64,000 bases of DNA, taken from contig JAJEHD010000014.1 of assembly GCA_022819505.1 (NCBI GenBank), forward strand, positions 1 to 64,000, written 5' to 3'. Positions 13,350 to 22,217 of the stretch are shown piece by piece. Within the stretch, counting starts at the first letter, position 1, and each line of letters opens with the position of its first letter. This DNA comes from Acidimicrobiia bacterium (GTDB lineage: Bacteria; Actinomycetota; Acidimicrobiia; Acidimicrobiales; Aldehydirespiratoraceae). The notes under the pieces were generated by a model, which saw nothing but the letters and a program-made list of their open reading frames with translations, was not told where the DNA came from and ran no database searches. The position numbers and the translations under genes were made by a program.

Positions 13350-16199
13350 ATGACCATGAGCCGCCTGGGCCCGCAGCCCACCGAGGTGATCGACCGCTCC
13401 ACCACGCCGCGGTTCCGCTGGAACGGCAAGCGCTTCAGCGGCTTCGAGGGTGACACCATCGCCTCGGCGCTGGCCGCCGCGGGCGAGCACGTGTTCTCGC
13501 GCTCCATGAAGTACCACCGGCCCCGCGGCATCCTCACCGCCGACTACTGGGACCCCAACCTGCTGGTGCAGGTCGGCGACGATCCCAACGTGCGGGCCGG
13601 CCACCGCCTGCTGGAAGCGGGCATGAACGTGCAGGCCCAGAACGTGTGGCCGTCGCTGCGCCACGACATCAAGGCGGCCAACGGGCTGGTCTCGCGGTTC
13701 CTCACCGCCGGCTTCTACTACAAGACCTTCATGCGCCCCCAGAAGCTGTGGCCCGCCTACGAACGGGTCCTGGCAACGTTCGCGCCCGGCGGCAAGGTCG
13801 ATCCCGACACGCCTCACCGCTACCACGACAAGCGCTACACCCATCCCGACGTGGTGGTGGCCGGCGCCGGGCCGGCCGGCATCGAGGCGGCGGTGGCCGC
13901 GGCCGCGGCCGGTGCCCGGGTGCTGCTCGTGGAGCACGAGCACGCCGTCGGCGGCCATCTTCGCTACAGCAGCCAGGAGCCGGACCGGGCCGCCTTGTCC
14001 GAGCTTCGGGCCGCTCTCGACGCCTCCGGTGTGGAGGTGCTGACCGACTCCACCGTCACCGGCCGCTACGAGGACAACTGGCTCGGGATCGTTCAGCGCA
14101 GCCACCCCATCGCGGTCGAGCGCCTCATCAAGGCCCGGGCCAAGGTGCTGGTGGTGGCGCCGGGCCTGATCGAGCGGCCCTACGTGTTCTCGGGCAACGA
14201 CCGTCCCGGCGTGATCACCTCCGGAGCGGCTCGCCGCCTGATCAACCTGTGGGGGGTCAAGCCCGGTGAGCGCGCCGTCGTGTTCACCGCCAACTCCGAC
14301 GGCGACGAAGCCGCGGCCGACCTCGACCGGGTCGGCGTCGAAGTCGCGGCGGTCATCGACGGGCGCGACGGCCGGCGCATCAGCGCCGCTCAGGGCTCGT
14401 CGAAGGCACTCGAGGCGGTCCTGTCCGGCGGGACCCGCACCGAGGCCGACCTGCTGGTCGTAGCCGCGGGCTGGACCGCTCCCACCTCACTGCTAAACAT
14501 GTCCGGCGACCGCCCCGTCTACGACCCGGCCGTGGCCCGGTTCTTCCCGTCGGATCCGCCCGGCAACGTGCTGGCCACCGGCGGGCTCGCCGGCGACGGC
14601 AGCCTCGACGAGCTGCGGGCCCACGGCACGACCACCGGGAAACTGGCCGCCCAGCGGGCCGCGGCGGTGGCTCACCGCTACCAGGCCCGCACCGCCCGGG
14701 CGCTTCCGGTCACCGGCGACGAGCCGGCCTGGGCGGCCGACTTGCGGGTGCCCCTACGCCGCAACCACCACCCGGAGCTGTACCGGTCCGACACCCACGG
14801 CATGATCGACTTCTCCGAGGATGTCGGCTCCAAGGATCTTGTGGCCGCGGCCCGGGAGGGCTATGACTCGGTGGAGCTGGCCAAGCGCTACACCACCGCC
14901 ACCATGGGGTCGGCCCAGGGCAAGCTCGAGACGGTCAACACCGTGGCCGCCATCGCCGAGGCCCGGGGCGAGACCATCGCACAGGTCGGCACCACCGTCT
15001 GGCGTCCGCCGTACGCCCCGCTCACCCTGGGCGCCCTCGCCGGGCGGGTGTTCGAGCCGGTGCGGGTGTCGTCCATCCACCCGTGGCACGAGGCCAACGG
15101 TGTGCGCACCATCCTCGCCGGCCAGTGGATCCGCCCCGACCACTACGGCGACCCCGCCGCCGAGGTGCGCAACGTGCGCGCCAACGTCGGGCTCATCGAC
15201 GTCACCCCGCTGGGCAAGCTCGACCTGCGCGGCCCCGACATTCCCAACCTGCTCAACCTGCTCTACACCAACAAGTGGTCGAAGCTGCCGGTGGGCAAGG
15301 TCCGCTACGGGATGATGTGCGCCGAGGACGGCGTCGTGCTCGACGACGGCGTGACCGGACGCCTCGGTGATGACCACTACCTGATGACCACCACCAGCTC
15401 GGGCGCGGGCGGCGTGTGGGAGTGGGTAGAGAACTGGCTGCAGACCGAGCGGCCCCACTGGCGGGTGCACGTCACCCCGGTGACGACCGCTTATTCGAGC
15501 ATCAACGTGGCCGGGCCCAAGTCCCGGGAGCTGGTGAGCCGGGTGGCCGAGGGTGTGGATCTCTCGTCGGAGGCCTTCAAGTACATGGAGGTGCGCACGG
15601 CCACCGTGGCCGGCGTGGCTGGATGCTTCATGTGGCGGATCGGCTTCACCGGCGAGCTGTCCTTCGAGCTGCACGTTCCCGCAGGCCACGGTATGCACGT
15701 CTGGGAGGCCCTGATGGAGGCCGGCGCCGATCTGGGCGTCGGGCCGTTCGGCCTGGAGGGCCAGCGCATCATGCGCCTCGAGAAGGGCCATTTCATCGTG
15801 GGCCAGGACACCGACGGCCTGACCCTGGGGCCCAGCACCGGCCTGAGCCCCCTGATCAAGCTGGACAAGGACGACTTCGCAGGCATGCCCGAACTGGCCT
15901 GGGCCGCCGACCGGAAGCTGCCCATGATCGTGGCCATCCAGCCCGACGACCCCAACGTGGTGCCCGAGGAGGCAGCCCAGATCGTTCGGGGCGACACCAA
16001 CGAGATACTTGGCCGGATCACCTCGTCGCGGATGTCGCCCACGCTGGGCCGTTCCATCTGCCTCGGGCAGGTCGAGCCCGAGCTGGCTGCGGGCGGGACC
16101 AAGGTGACCGTGCTCCTCGTCTCCGGTGAGCGCATCAGCGCCACCGTGATGGACCACCACGCCCACTTCGACCCGGACGGGGAGCGTCTCCGTGGCTGA
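13350..16199 (+). CDS. soxA: Sarcosine oxidase alpha subunit (SoxA/MgdC type), NAD-binding plus folate-binding
   Basis: 949 residues from the ATG at 13350, preceded by GGGAG; a second ATG six bases on is possible. Domains in order: a ferredoxin-like (Fer2_4) N-terminal domain ('GKRFSGFEGDTIASALAAAG', 'SRSMKYHRPRGIL'), a dinucleotide-binding domain ('VVVAGAGPAGIEAAVAAAAAG', about residue 167 on), the linker 'FSEDVGSKDLVAAAREG' and 'KRYTTATMGSAQGK', and a C-terminal GcvT-like aminomethyltransferase domain (about residues 560-949, with 'RANVGLIDVTPLGKLDLRG'). The GcvT part receives the methylene group and makes 5,10-methylene-tetrahydrofolate. Length and order match TSOX alpha. It begins 31 bases after soxD and overlaps soxG by eight bases. 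Confidence 0.92.
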   Translation: MTMSRLGPQPTEVIDRSTTPRFRWNGKRFSGFEGDTIASALAAAGEHVFSRSMKYHRPRGILTADYWDPNLLVQVGDDPNVRAGHRLLEAGMNVQAQNVWPSLRHDIKAANGLVSRFLTAGFYYKTFMRPQKLWPAYERVLATFAPGGKVDPDTPHRYHDKRYTHPDVVVAGAGPAGIEAAVAAAAAGARVLLVEHEHAVGGHLRYSSQEPDRAALSELRAALDASGVEVLTDSTVTGRYEDNWLGIVQRSHPIAVERLIKARAKVLVVAPGLIERPYVFSGNDRPGVITSGAARRLINLWGVKPGERAVVFTANSDGDEAAADLDRVGVEVAAVIDGRDGRRISAAQGSSKALEAVLSGGTRTEADLLVVAAGWTAPTSLLNMSGDRPVYDPAVARFFPSDPPGNVLATGGLAGDGSLDELRAHGTTTGKLAAQRAAAVAHRYQARTARALPVTGDEPAWAADLRVPLRRNHHPELYRSDTHGMIDFSEDVGSKDLVAAAREGYDSVELAKRYTTATMGSAQGKLETVNTVAAIAEARGETIAQVGTTVWRPPYAPLTLGALAGRVFEPVRVSSIHPWHEANGVRTILAGQWIRPDHYGDPAAEVRNVRANVGLIDVTPLGKLDLRGPDIPNLLNLLYTNKWSKLPVGKVRYGMMCAEDGVVLDDGVTGRLGDDHYLMTTTSSGAGGVWEWVENWLQTERPHWRVHVTPVTTAYSSINVAGPKSRELVSRVAEGVDLSSEAFKYMEVRTATVAGVAGCFMWRIGFTGELSFELHVPAGHGMHVWEALMEAGADLGVGPFGLEGQRIMRLEKGHFIVGQDTDGLTLGPSTGLSPLIKLDKDDFAGMPELAWAADRKLPMIVAIQPDDPNVVPEEAAQIVRGDTNEILGRITSSRMSPTLGRSICLGQVEPELAAGGTKVTVLLVSGERISATVMDHHAHFDPDGERLRG

Positions 16200-16773
16200 C
16201 TCGCCCACCTTCGAGAGCCCGGTGGTGCGGGGCTACGACACTGCCGATTCCGGCGATCTCCTGCTGACCGACGCCAGTGCCACCATCAAGTGGCTGATCC
16301 GGGCCTCGCCCGACGGTTCGGTCGCCGATCGGCTTGGCGCTTCGTTCGGCTCGTCTAGCGCCGCTGCATCGGGAGCCACCGTGCTGGGTTCCAGGCCGGG
16401 GGAGTGGATCGTGCTCGGCACCGCCGCCGAGGTGGCCGGGGCGGTCGAAGGCCTTGAGGGGCTGGACTCCTCGGACTTCGTGTCCTGCCTGGATTGGACC
16501 CACGGCCGAGCGCTGTTCCGTGTCACCGGGAACGAGACCACCCGGATGCTCGAGAAGGTGTGCAGCCTGGACTGGTCGGACCCGATGACGCCCGACGGGG
16601 CGGTGGCCTCCGCTTCGGTGGCCAAGGTCACCTGCGACGTCGCCCGCAGCGACGTCGACGGAACGCCCTCCTACCTGGTCTTCTGCGACCGCTCCTTCGG
16701 CCAGTACCTGTTCGACGCGCTGATCGACGCCGGCGACGAATTCGGTCTCGTCGTGGGTCCTGCCCGCCCATAG
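16192..16773 (+). CDS. soxG: Sarcosine oxidase gamma subunit (SoxG/MgdD type)
   Basis: 193 residues from GTG 16192, overlapping soxA by eight bases. The divergent GcvT-like fold of the gamma subunit is visible in 'SCLDWTHGRALFRVTGNETTRMLEKVCSLDW' and the final 'FGQYLFDALIDAGDEFGL'. The gamma subunit helps build the folate-side cavity of the heterotetramer. It closes the four-gene operon; the 126 bases after it show no clear terminator. Confidence 0.88.
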   Translation: MADSPTFESPVVRGYDTADSGDLLLTDASATIKWLIRASPDGSVADRLGASFGSSSAAASGATVLGSRPGEWIVLGTAAEVAGAVEGLEGLDSSDFVSCLDWTHGRALFRVTGNETTRMLEKVCSLDWSDPMTPDGAVASASVAKVTCDVARSDVDGTPSYLVFCDRSFGQYLFDALIDAGDEFGLVVGPARP

Positions 16774-16899
16774 GGGGCGGCGCGAGAAGTAGAGTCGCCG
16801 AAAGACGCCAAGCGCGGCGCGAGCGCCTATCCTCATGGCGCCGGGGCTCGCCGCTCCGGCGTCGTCCGGTCCACCCCCAACCGCTGATGGAGACGTTAA

Positions 16900-17724
16900 G
16901 TGGTCGAGGTACCCGAGTATCTGCTCGAACGCTCGCGTCAGCGGCGAGCCGAGCTGACCGGTGCCGAACCAGAGGATGGCGCCGCGCCGGCCGCCGAGGC
17001 TGAAGCTCCGCCCGCGGCACCCGCGCCTGCTGCGGCGGCACCGGTGCCCGCAGGGCCGGTCCCCATTCCGGAGGCGGCCCCGCCACCGCCCCCCGAACCG
17101 GACCCGCCCTACGTCGAGGCGGCCAACCGGCGCAAGCGGATGCCGTACTGGGCCGCATCGGTGATGGTGTTCCTGCCCGTCTGGGCCATCTTCTACGTGG
17201 GCATGCTGGAGCCGCCCGACAGCGACGAGCTGGTGCTGGCCGACAACGGCGCCGCCGTGTACAGCACGTGCGCCTCCTGCCACGGCGCCGACGGCTCCGG
17301 CACCGCCACCGGCCGCCAGCTCAACGATGGCGAGGTTCTGCTGACGTTCGGATCCACTCCCGACTTCGACGGCCTGGCCCACCATCTGTCCTGGGTGTAC
17401 CTCGGCACCGCCGGCACCAAGCGCCTGGGTCTTGACTTCTACGGCGACCCGAACCGGCCCGACGGCCAGCGGGAGGTCGACAGCTTCGCCAGCGGCATGA
17501 GCGGCTTCTCCAACCTGAGCCTGGAGGACCTGGTGTCGGTGGTGTACTACGAGCGGGTCGTCCACGGCGGGCTGGACGCCGAGAAGGCCGCCCACACCGA
17601 AGAGATGCTGCTGGCCCTGGTGGCCGACGCCCCCACCTTCGAGACCGGCTCGCCCGACGAGATCAGCGCTCTGTTGACAGAGTCCGCCGAGGGCCACGGC
17701 ATAGATCTCGCCGCCGGCGAGTAG
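16900..17724 (+). CDS. Membrane-anchored monohaem cytochrome c with proline/alanine-rich N-terminus
   Basis: 274 residues from GTG 16900, with GGAGACG a few bases upstream. Residues about 25-70 are almost entirely Ala, Pro and Glu; one transmembrane helix follows at about 83-101; the haem c motif is C124-A-S-C127-H128 in the exported domain. A candidate distal methionine lies in 'FASGMSGFSNLSLEDLVSVV'. The topology is N-in, haem domain outside. Cytochromes of this shape donate electrons to terminal oxidases or accept them from a bc-type complex, but no such complex is in the window. It follows the sarcosine-oxidase operon by 126 bases and precedes pgi; neither explains its job. Confidence 0.85.
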   Translation: MVEVPEYLLERSRQRRAELTGAEPEDGAAPAAEAEAPPAAPAPAAAAPVPAGPVPIPEAAPPPPPEPDPPYVEAANRRKRMPYWAASVMVFLPVWAIFYVGMLEPPDSDELVLADNGAAVYSTCASCHGADGSGTATGRQLNDGEVLLTFGSTPDFDGLAHHLSWVYLGTAGTKRLGLDFYGDPNRPDGQREVDSFASGMSGFSNLSLEDLVSVVYYERVVHGGLDAEKAAHTEEMLLALVADAPTFETGSPDEISALLTESAEGHGIDLAAGE

Positions 17725-17753
17725 CCGGCCGGGCCGCAAGGGCCCCGAGGCCG

Positions 17754-19385
17754 GTGGCCTCCACCGATATCACCGCCACCGGGGAGTGGGCCGCGCTGGG
17801 CCGCCACGCCCGCGAGCTGCAAGCTGGGGGTGTACACCTGCGGGACCTGTTCTCGGCTGACCCGGGTCGGGTCGAGCGGCTGGCGGTCACTGCGGGTGAC
17901 CTTGTTGTCGACCTGTCCCGGCACTTGGTGACCGCCGAGACGGTCGAGTTGCTGCTGGCACTGGCCGACCGGGCCGGCGTGGCCGAACGGATCGCGGCCA
18001 CCCTGGCGGGCGATCCGGTGAACGCCACCGAGGGCCGGCCCGCGCTGCACACTGCACTCCGGGCCGGTCCCGGCGCGTCGTTGGTGGTTGGCGGTGTCGA
18101 TGTGATGGCCGCGGTGCGCGCCGAACTGGACCGCATGGCCGGCTTCGCTCGTGCCGTGCGCTCCGGTGAGCGGCGGGGCGCGACGGGCCGGCCGATCCGC
18201 ACCGTGGTCAACCTCGGGATCGGCGGGTCGTACCTGGGTCTGGCCATGGCCCATGAGGCGTTGGCCGCGTTCCGGGGGCCTGGAATCGAGTGCCGCTTCG
18301 TGTCCAATGTCGACCCGGCCGACCTGGCGACGGTGCTGGATGACGGGCTGGACCCGGCCGAGACGCTGTTCGTGCTGGTGTCCAAGAGCTTCGGCACTCC
18401 CGAGACGCTGGCCAACGCCCGGGCGGCCCGGGCCTGGTTGACCGCAGCGCTGGGGCCGGACGCGGCGGGTCACCAATTCGCGGCAGTAACCGCTGATCGG
18501 GCCGCGGCCATCGAGTTCGGAGTGGACGCCGGCAACGTGTTCGCGATGTGGGACTGGGTGGGGGGCCGCTACTCGATGGGCTCGGCGGCGGGACTGTCAC
18601 TCATGATCGCCATCGGGGAGGATCGCTTCGGGGAGATGCTGGCCGGGATGCGGTCCGTCGACGAGCATCTTGTGCGGCAGCCCCTGGCGGGCAACGCCCC
18701 GGCGCTGATGGGGTTGTTGGGGGTGTGGTATCGCAACTTCTGGGGTCTGCAGTCGCGGGCGGTGGTGCCCTACTCGCACCGGCTGCGACTCTTCGGGAGC
18801 TGGTTGCAGCAGGTTGTGATGGAGTCCAACGGCAAGCGGGTCCGCCTCGACGGAAGCCCGGTGGGGTGCGACACCAGCGAGGTTGTGTGGGGCGGCACCG
18901 GAACCGACAGCCAGCATTCCTTCCACCAGTTCCTGCATCAGGGCACCACGGTCGTGCCTGCCGATTTCATCGTGTTCGCCCGTCCCGACGTCGATGTAGC
19001 GGGTTCGCCTGATGCCGGGGAGCGTCACGAAGCGCTGGTGGCCAACGGCTTCGCCCAGGCCGCGGCGCTGGCCTTCGGCACGTCTGTGGGCGGGGCCGAT
19101 CCTCACCGCCAGCTGCCGGGGAACCGCCCGTCCACGGTCGTTATGGCGTCCGAGCTCACCCCGTCGGTGTTGGGCCAGCTGGTCGCGCTGTACGAGCACC
19201 AGACCGTGGTCCAGGGCGCGGTGTGGGGCATCAACAGCTTCGACCAGTACGGCGTGGAGCAAGGCAAGACCCTCGCCGCCGCCATAGCCGAGGGCCTGCA
19301 GGCAGACCCGTCCCGGCCGGCGAGTGAACACGACCCCTCCACCACCGCCCTGCTCGCCCACTACCAGCGCCTGCGAAGGGCCTAG
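17754..19385 (+). CDS. pgi: Glucose-6-phosphate isomerase
   Basis: Interconverts glucose 6-phosphate and fructose 6-phosphate in the cytosol. 543 residues, the normal length for the large PGI family. Hallmarks in order: 'NLGIGGSYLG' (about residue 156), 'VSKSFGTPETLANARAAR' (phosphate-binding), 'WDWVGGRYSMGSAAGLS' (PGI signature region), 'QQVVMESNGK' with the catalytic glutamate, 'HQFLHQGTTVVPADFI' and 'NSFDQYGVEQGK' carrying the catalytic lysine. The start is GTG 17754, 29 bases after the cytochrome stop; the ribosome-binding signal is weak. A housekeeping gene unrelated to its neighbours. Confidence 0.95.
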   Translation: MASTDITATGEWAALGRHARELQAGGVHLRDLFSADPGRVERLAVTAGDLVVDLSRHLVTAETVELLLALADRAGVAERIAATLAGDPVNATEGRPALHTALRAGPGASLVVGGVDVMAAVRAELDRMAGFARAVRSGERRGATGRPIRTVVNLGIGGSYLGLAMAHEALAAFRGPGIECRFVSNVDPADLATVLDDGLDPAETLFVLVSKSFGTPETLANARAARAWLTAALGPDAAGHQFAAVTADRAAAIEFGVDAGNVFAMWDWVGGRYSMGSAAGLSLMIAIGEDRFGEMLAGMRSVDEHLVRQPLAGNAPALMGLLGVWYRNFWGLQSRAVVPYSHRLRLFGSWLQQVVMESNGKRVRLDGSPVGCDTSEVVWGGTGTDSQHSFHQFLHQGTTVVPADFIVFARPDVDVAGSPDAGERHEALVANGFAQAAALAFGTSVGGADPHRQLPGNRPSTVVMASELTPSVLGQLVALYEHQTVVQGAVWGINSFDQYGVEQGKTLAAAIAEGLQADPSRPASEHDPSTTALLAHYQRLRRA

Positions 19386-19435
19386 TTCCCGGCTGAACTA
19401 CTGTCAAGAAACCTCCGTATTGGCGGCAGAACTGA

Positions 19436-19447
19436 CAGATTCGATCA
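19436..19447 (+). repeat. 12-bp direct repeat, left copy
   Basis: CAGATTCGATCA. It matches CAGATTGGATCA at 20643-20654 in 11 of 12 positions. The two copies bracket the AAA_14 ATPase gene; this copy overlaps its stop codon. It could be a target duplication or a recombination scar, or chance. Confidence 0.4.
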
Positions 19448-20593
19448 AGACCAGAGGCGGTCGTCTCGGAGGGCCTGTTGCAGGTTGTCGAGGGGCCACA
19501 CCTCGATGCCGTCCTCGGTCCTGAAGGCTCGCCGGCCGCGGTAGGCGAGGATGCGGCGACTCAGGCCGGGCAGGTCGGCCAGGGCTCGCAGTCCCTTGAG
19601 CATGGCGGTGTTGTATCGCTCGGCTGCCTTGACCTCCACCGCGAGGTGTTCACGGTCGCGGGTGAGGACGAAGTCGACCTCGGCGGCGGACTCGGCCGCA
19701 GCCCAGTATCCGATGTCGTCGTAGACGCGCTGATGCTCGTTGTGGGCTCGCAGCAGACTCAGGACCCAGCCTTCCAGCAGGGCGCCGCGCTCCTCGGCAG
19801 CGACCGGCCCGAGCTGGCGCTTCACCGCTCGCACCAGTCCGGCGTCAGCCCAGTACAGCTTGGGGCGGCGCCTCTCCCGCACCCGCAGCCTTGCCTCGAA
19901 GGCAGGGAGCTGCATGGCCAGCAGGGTGTCTTCGAGGATCTCCAGGTAGCCGTTGACGGTGGCGCGGGAGATCCCGACGTCGCGCGCGATGGAGGCCGCA
20001 TTGACGGTCTGTGCATGCATCACCGCGGCCACCGGCAGGAAGCGCACGAAGCCCGACAGGTTGCGCACCGCGGCCTCGGCCCGGATCTCCTCGCGTAAGT
20101 ACAGTTGGGTGTAGCTCTGGAGGGCCTCGCGCCGGTCGGGGGCGGTCCAGACCAACGGTATGGTGCCGTAGCGGAGCGCGTCCTCGAGGATGAAGTCGTC
20201 GCCGAGCTCGGCCGGGGTGAGAGGGTGCATGGCTTTGCGCAGTGCTCGGCCGGCCAGCAGGTTGGTGCCCGCCGTCTTGAGCTTGCGGGCGCTGGAGCCC
20301 AGCAGGGCGAAGCGCACGCCTCGCTCCTCGATCATCCGGTGCACCTCGTTGAGCAGACTGGGGATGCGCTGCACCTCGTCCACCACCACCCATTCACCCG
20401 GACCCACCTCCGACAGCAGCCGCCGGAACAGCGACGGATCGGCGAGCAGGTCGGTGAACAGGGACTCGTCGAGCAGGTCGAGGCGCAGCGCATCCGGTAG
20501 CGCTTGCCTGGCCCAGGTGCTCTTGCCGACACCCCTCATTCCGAGCAGAAAGAAGCTCTGCTCCGGCACCCGAGCAAGTCTTGTGTATATCAC
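19445..20593 (-). CDS. AAA_14/DUF4143-family ATPase
   Basis: 382 residues from GTG 20593. The N-terminal AAA_14 domain has Walker A GMRGVGKST (residues 18-26) and Walker B 'EWVVVDEVQRIPSL'. It is followed by sensor-like 'VRFALLGSSARKLKTAGTNLLAGRALRK', a winged-helix-like stretch ('NAASIARDVGISRATVNGYLEIL') and the C-terminal DUF4143 domain with 'EVDFVLTRDREHLAVEVKAAE', which resembles a PD-(D/E)XK nuclease-like core. The family is widespread, patchily distributed and of unknown physiological role; mobile or defence associations have been proposed. Here it stands alone between pgi and a decapitated HNH gene, with an unusually AT-rich upstream region, all suggesting acquisition by transfer. Confidence 0.88.
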   Translation of the reverse strand: MIYTRLARVPEQSFFLLGMRGVGKSTWARQALPDALRLDLLDESLFTDLLADPSLFRRLLSEVGPGEWVVVDEVQRIPSLLNEVHRMIEERGVRFALLGSSARKLKTAGTNLLAGRALRKAMHPLTPAELGDDFILEDALRYGTIPLVWTAPDRREALQSYTQLYLREEIRAEAAVRNLSGFVRFLPVAAVMHAQTVNAASIARDVGISRATVNGYLEILEDTLLAMQLPAFEARLRVRERRRPKLYWADAGLVRAVKRQLGPVAAEERGALLEGWVLSLLRAHNEHQRVYDDIGYWAAAESAAEVDFVLTRDREHLAVEVKAAERYNTAMLKGLRALADLPGLSRRILAYRGRRAFRTEDGIEVWPLDNLQQALRDDRLWS

Positions 20594-20673
20594 ACCTTCA
20601 AAAATAGCCGAAAAATGACAACTATAGGCGCAGAAATCCTCTCAGATTGGATCAGATCAGCTACTATTAGTAA
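20594..20673. other. AT-rich junction upstream of the ATPase gene
   Basis: About 80 bases at clearly lower GC than anything nearby, with runs such as CAAAAATAGCCGAAAAATG and two adjacent stops (TAG TAA at 20668-20673) in the frame of the downstream HNH remnant. A -10-like TATAGT reads on the minus strand at 20621-20626 and could serve the ATPase gene. The segment ends exactly where recognisable HNH coding sequence begins. Confidence 0.55.
20643..20654 (+). repeat. 12-bp direct repeat, right copy
   Basis: CAGATTGGATCA, matching the copy at 19436-19447 in 11 of 12 positions. It lies 20 bases before the first HNH-homologous codons. Confidence 0.4.
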
Positions 20674-21267
20674 CAGCAGCGCCGCGCCGATGCGCTGGCC
20701 AACCTGATCACCGGCGAGGGTGCCCACCGCCGTCCCGACGTGACGCTGTTGGTGATCGCGGACTACGACACGGTGTCTGGCGAGCTTCGCAACCTTCGCT
20801 ATGACGACGGACTGCCGGTTGCCGCCGATCAGATCGCCCGGCTGGCCGCACACGCCAAGGTCCTTCCGGCCATCTTCAACGCCGAGGGCGACCCCCTGTG
20901 GCTCGGGCGGGCCGAACGGCACGCCAGCGCCGGTCAGCGGATGGCGCTGGCGGCCCGTGACGGCGGCTGCGTCAACTGCGCCGCCCCGGCGGAGGGCGGC
21001 GAACCCCACCACATCAGGTGGTTTAGCCGCGGCGGACGGACCGACATCGACAATCTGTGTCTGCTGTGCGAACGCTGCCACCACCTCGTCCACGACGACG
21101 GGTGGCAGCTTCACAGCCACGACGGCCAGCTCAGGCTTCGGCCGCCCTCGCGGTCGTCGACGCAACCCCGATTCCGGCCTGTCGCCAACCGCCCTGACGG
21201 GCATGACAGCCGCTCACGACCTGATGTACGAGCCCGGTCGCAGCGCAATCCGGTTCTGCGGACCTGA
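20674..21267 (+). pseudogene. DUF222-HNH endonuclease, 5'-truncated remnant
   Basis: The frame entering at 20674 reads QQRRADALANLITGEGAHRRPDV, then the usual DUF222 tail and the HNH domain: 'RDGGCVNCAAPAEGGEPHHI' and 'IDNLCLLCERCHHLVHDDGW', with the paired cysteines and histidines of the zinc/catalytic site. Intact actinobacterial DUF222-HNH proteins have some 250-300 residues before this point; here stops at 20668-20673 cut the frame and the upstream sequence is AT-rich and unrelated. A GTG at 20740 could start a 175-residue product, but the DUF222 part would be missing. I read it as a remnant left by insertion or deletion on its 5' side. It shows family homing-type architecture only; activity is doubtful. 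Confidence 0.72.
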
Positions 21268-21281
21268 GGGTGTTCGCCCCG

Positions 21282-22217
21282 CTAGCGGGTGAAGAGCAGT
21301 TGGAACTCCATGATCCCGTGGTCCTCCACTGAGACGACTATGGGTGCGGTCGGGGCGGTCACGCCGTAGTCGCTGAAGAGCACATCACTGGAACCGACGG
21401 CCACGATCCGGTCGCCCACCAGCTGGGCCTGAAGGTCGAACGCGACCCGGTTAGTGACTCCCTTTATGGTGAGGTCGCCGTGGGCCGATCCTGAGAACGC
21501 CTCGCCGTCCGCCATTCCCGCGGGCAACTCCACCGGTTCGGCCAGGGTGAAGCTGGCCAGCGGGAACTCGCCGGTGTTGAGGGCCTGGTAGATCCGGCCG
21601 TCACGGAAGCTGCTGTCGGTCTGCAACGTGCCCATCTGCACCTCGACGGTAGCGGCCACCAGCGCGGTGTCGCTCAGCTCGATCGACCCCGAAACCCTCG
21701 CGGTGCGACCCACTGCAGTGAAGTCGCCGATGTTGTTCAGCACCTCGTCCACCCGGAAGCCGGCGAAGCTCACCGTCGGTTCTCCCTGCAGGTCACCGGG
21801 GTTCTCGGACACCTCCACGGTCCACACCCCCGCGAGGCCCCCCGGGGCATCCGCCGTCTGTTCCGCCGTTGCCGTCTCGCTACCGGTGTCAGCACTGCTC
21901 ACATCCGCAGGGGCATCTTCCGTAGCTGTCCCGCCGGTGTCAGTGGCCGGAGCGTCGTCCGTGACTGTCGCCGGGGTGCCGTCATCCACGCTGGTATCGG
22001 CGTCGCCCTCGTCATCCGCCATCGTGGGTATGTCGGTAGATGGCTCATCACCGTTGCCGTCACTGGCCTCGGCTGCTTCGATCCGGGCCACGGTCGACTC
22101 CAGATCGACCGCCTCGGGGGCGTCGCCCCGGGTCAGGACGTACAGCGCCACTGCCGCCACCGCCAGCACGACCACCGCGACGATCACGCCGATGACGACC
22201 TTCAAGCGCATCCTCAT
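21282..22217 (-). CDS. Membrane-anchored YceI-domain protein
   Basis: 311 residues. An N-terminal transmembrane helix (about residues 7-29, 'VVIGVIVAVVVLAVAAVALYVL') is followed by a roughly 90-residue low-complexity linker rich in Asp, Thr, Ala and Ser, and then a YceI beta-barrel domain (about 130-311: 'VWTVEVSENPGDLQ', 'VAFAGFRVDEVLNNIGDFTAVGRTARVSGSIEL'-like strands, 'SGSAHGDLTIKGVTNRVAFDLQ'). YceI proteins bind polyisoprenoid or similar amphiphilic molecules in a lipocalin-like barrel outside the membrane. The start overlaps the hemL stop by four bases (ATGA), so it is the last gene of the hem operon, although no haem role is established. Confidence 0.88.
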   Translation of the reverse strand: MRMRLKVVIGVIVAVVVLAVAAVALYVLTRGDAPEAVDLESTVARIEAAEASDGNGDEPSTDIPTMADDEGDADTSVDDGTPATVTDDAPATDTGGTATEDAPADVSSADTGSETATAEQTADAPGGLAGVWTVEVSENPGDLQGEPTVSFAGFRVDEVLNNIGDFTAVGRTARVSGSIELSDTALVAATVEVQMGTLQTDSSFRDGRIYQALNTGEFPLASFTLAEPVELPAGMADGEAFSGSAHGDLTIKGVTNRVAFDLQAQLVGDRIVAVGSSDVLFSDYGVTAPTAPIVVSVEDHGIMEFQLLFTR

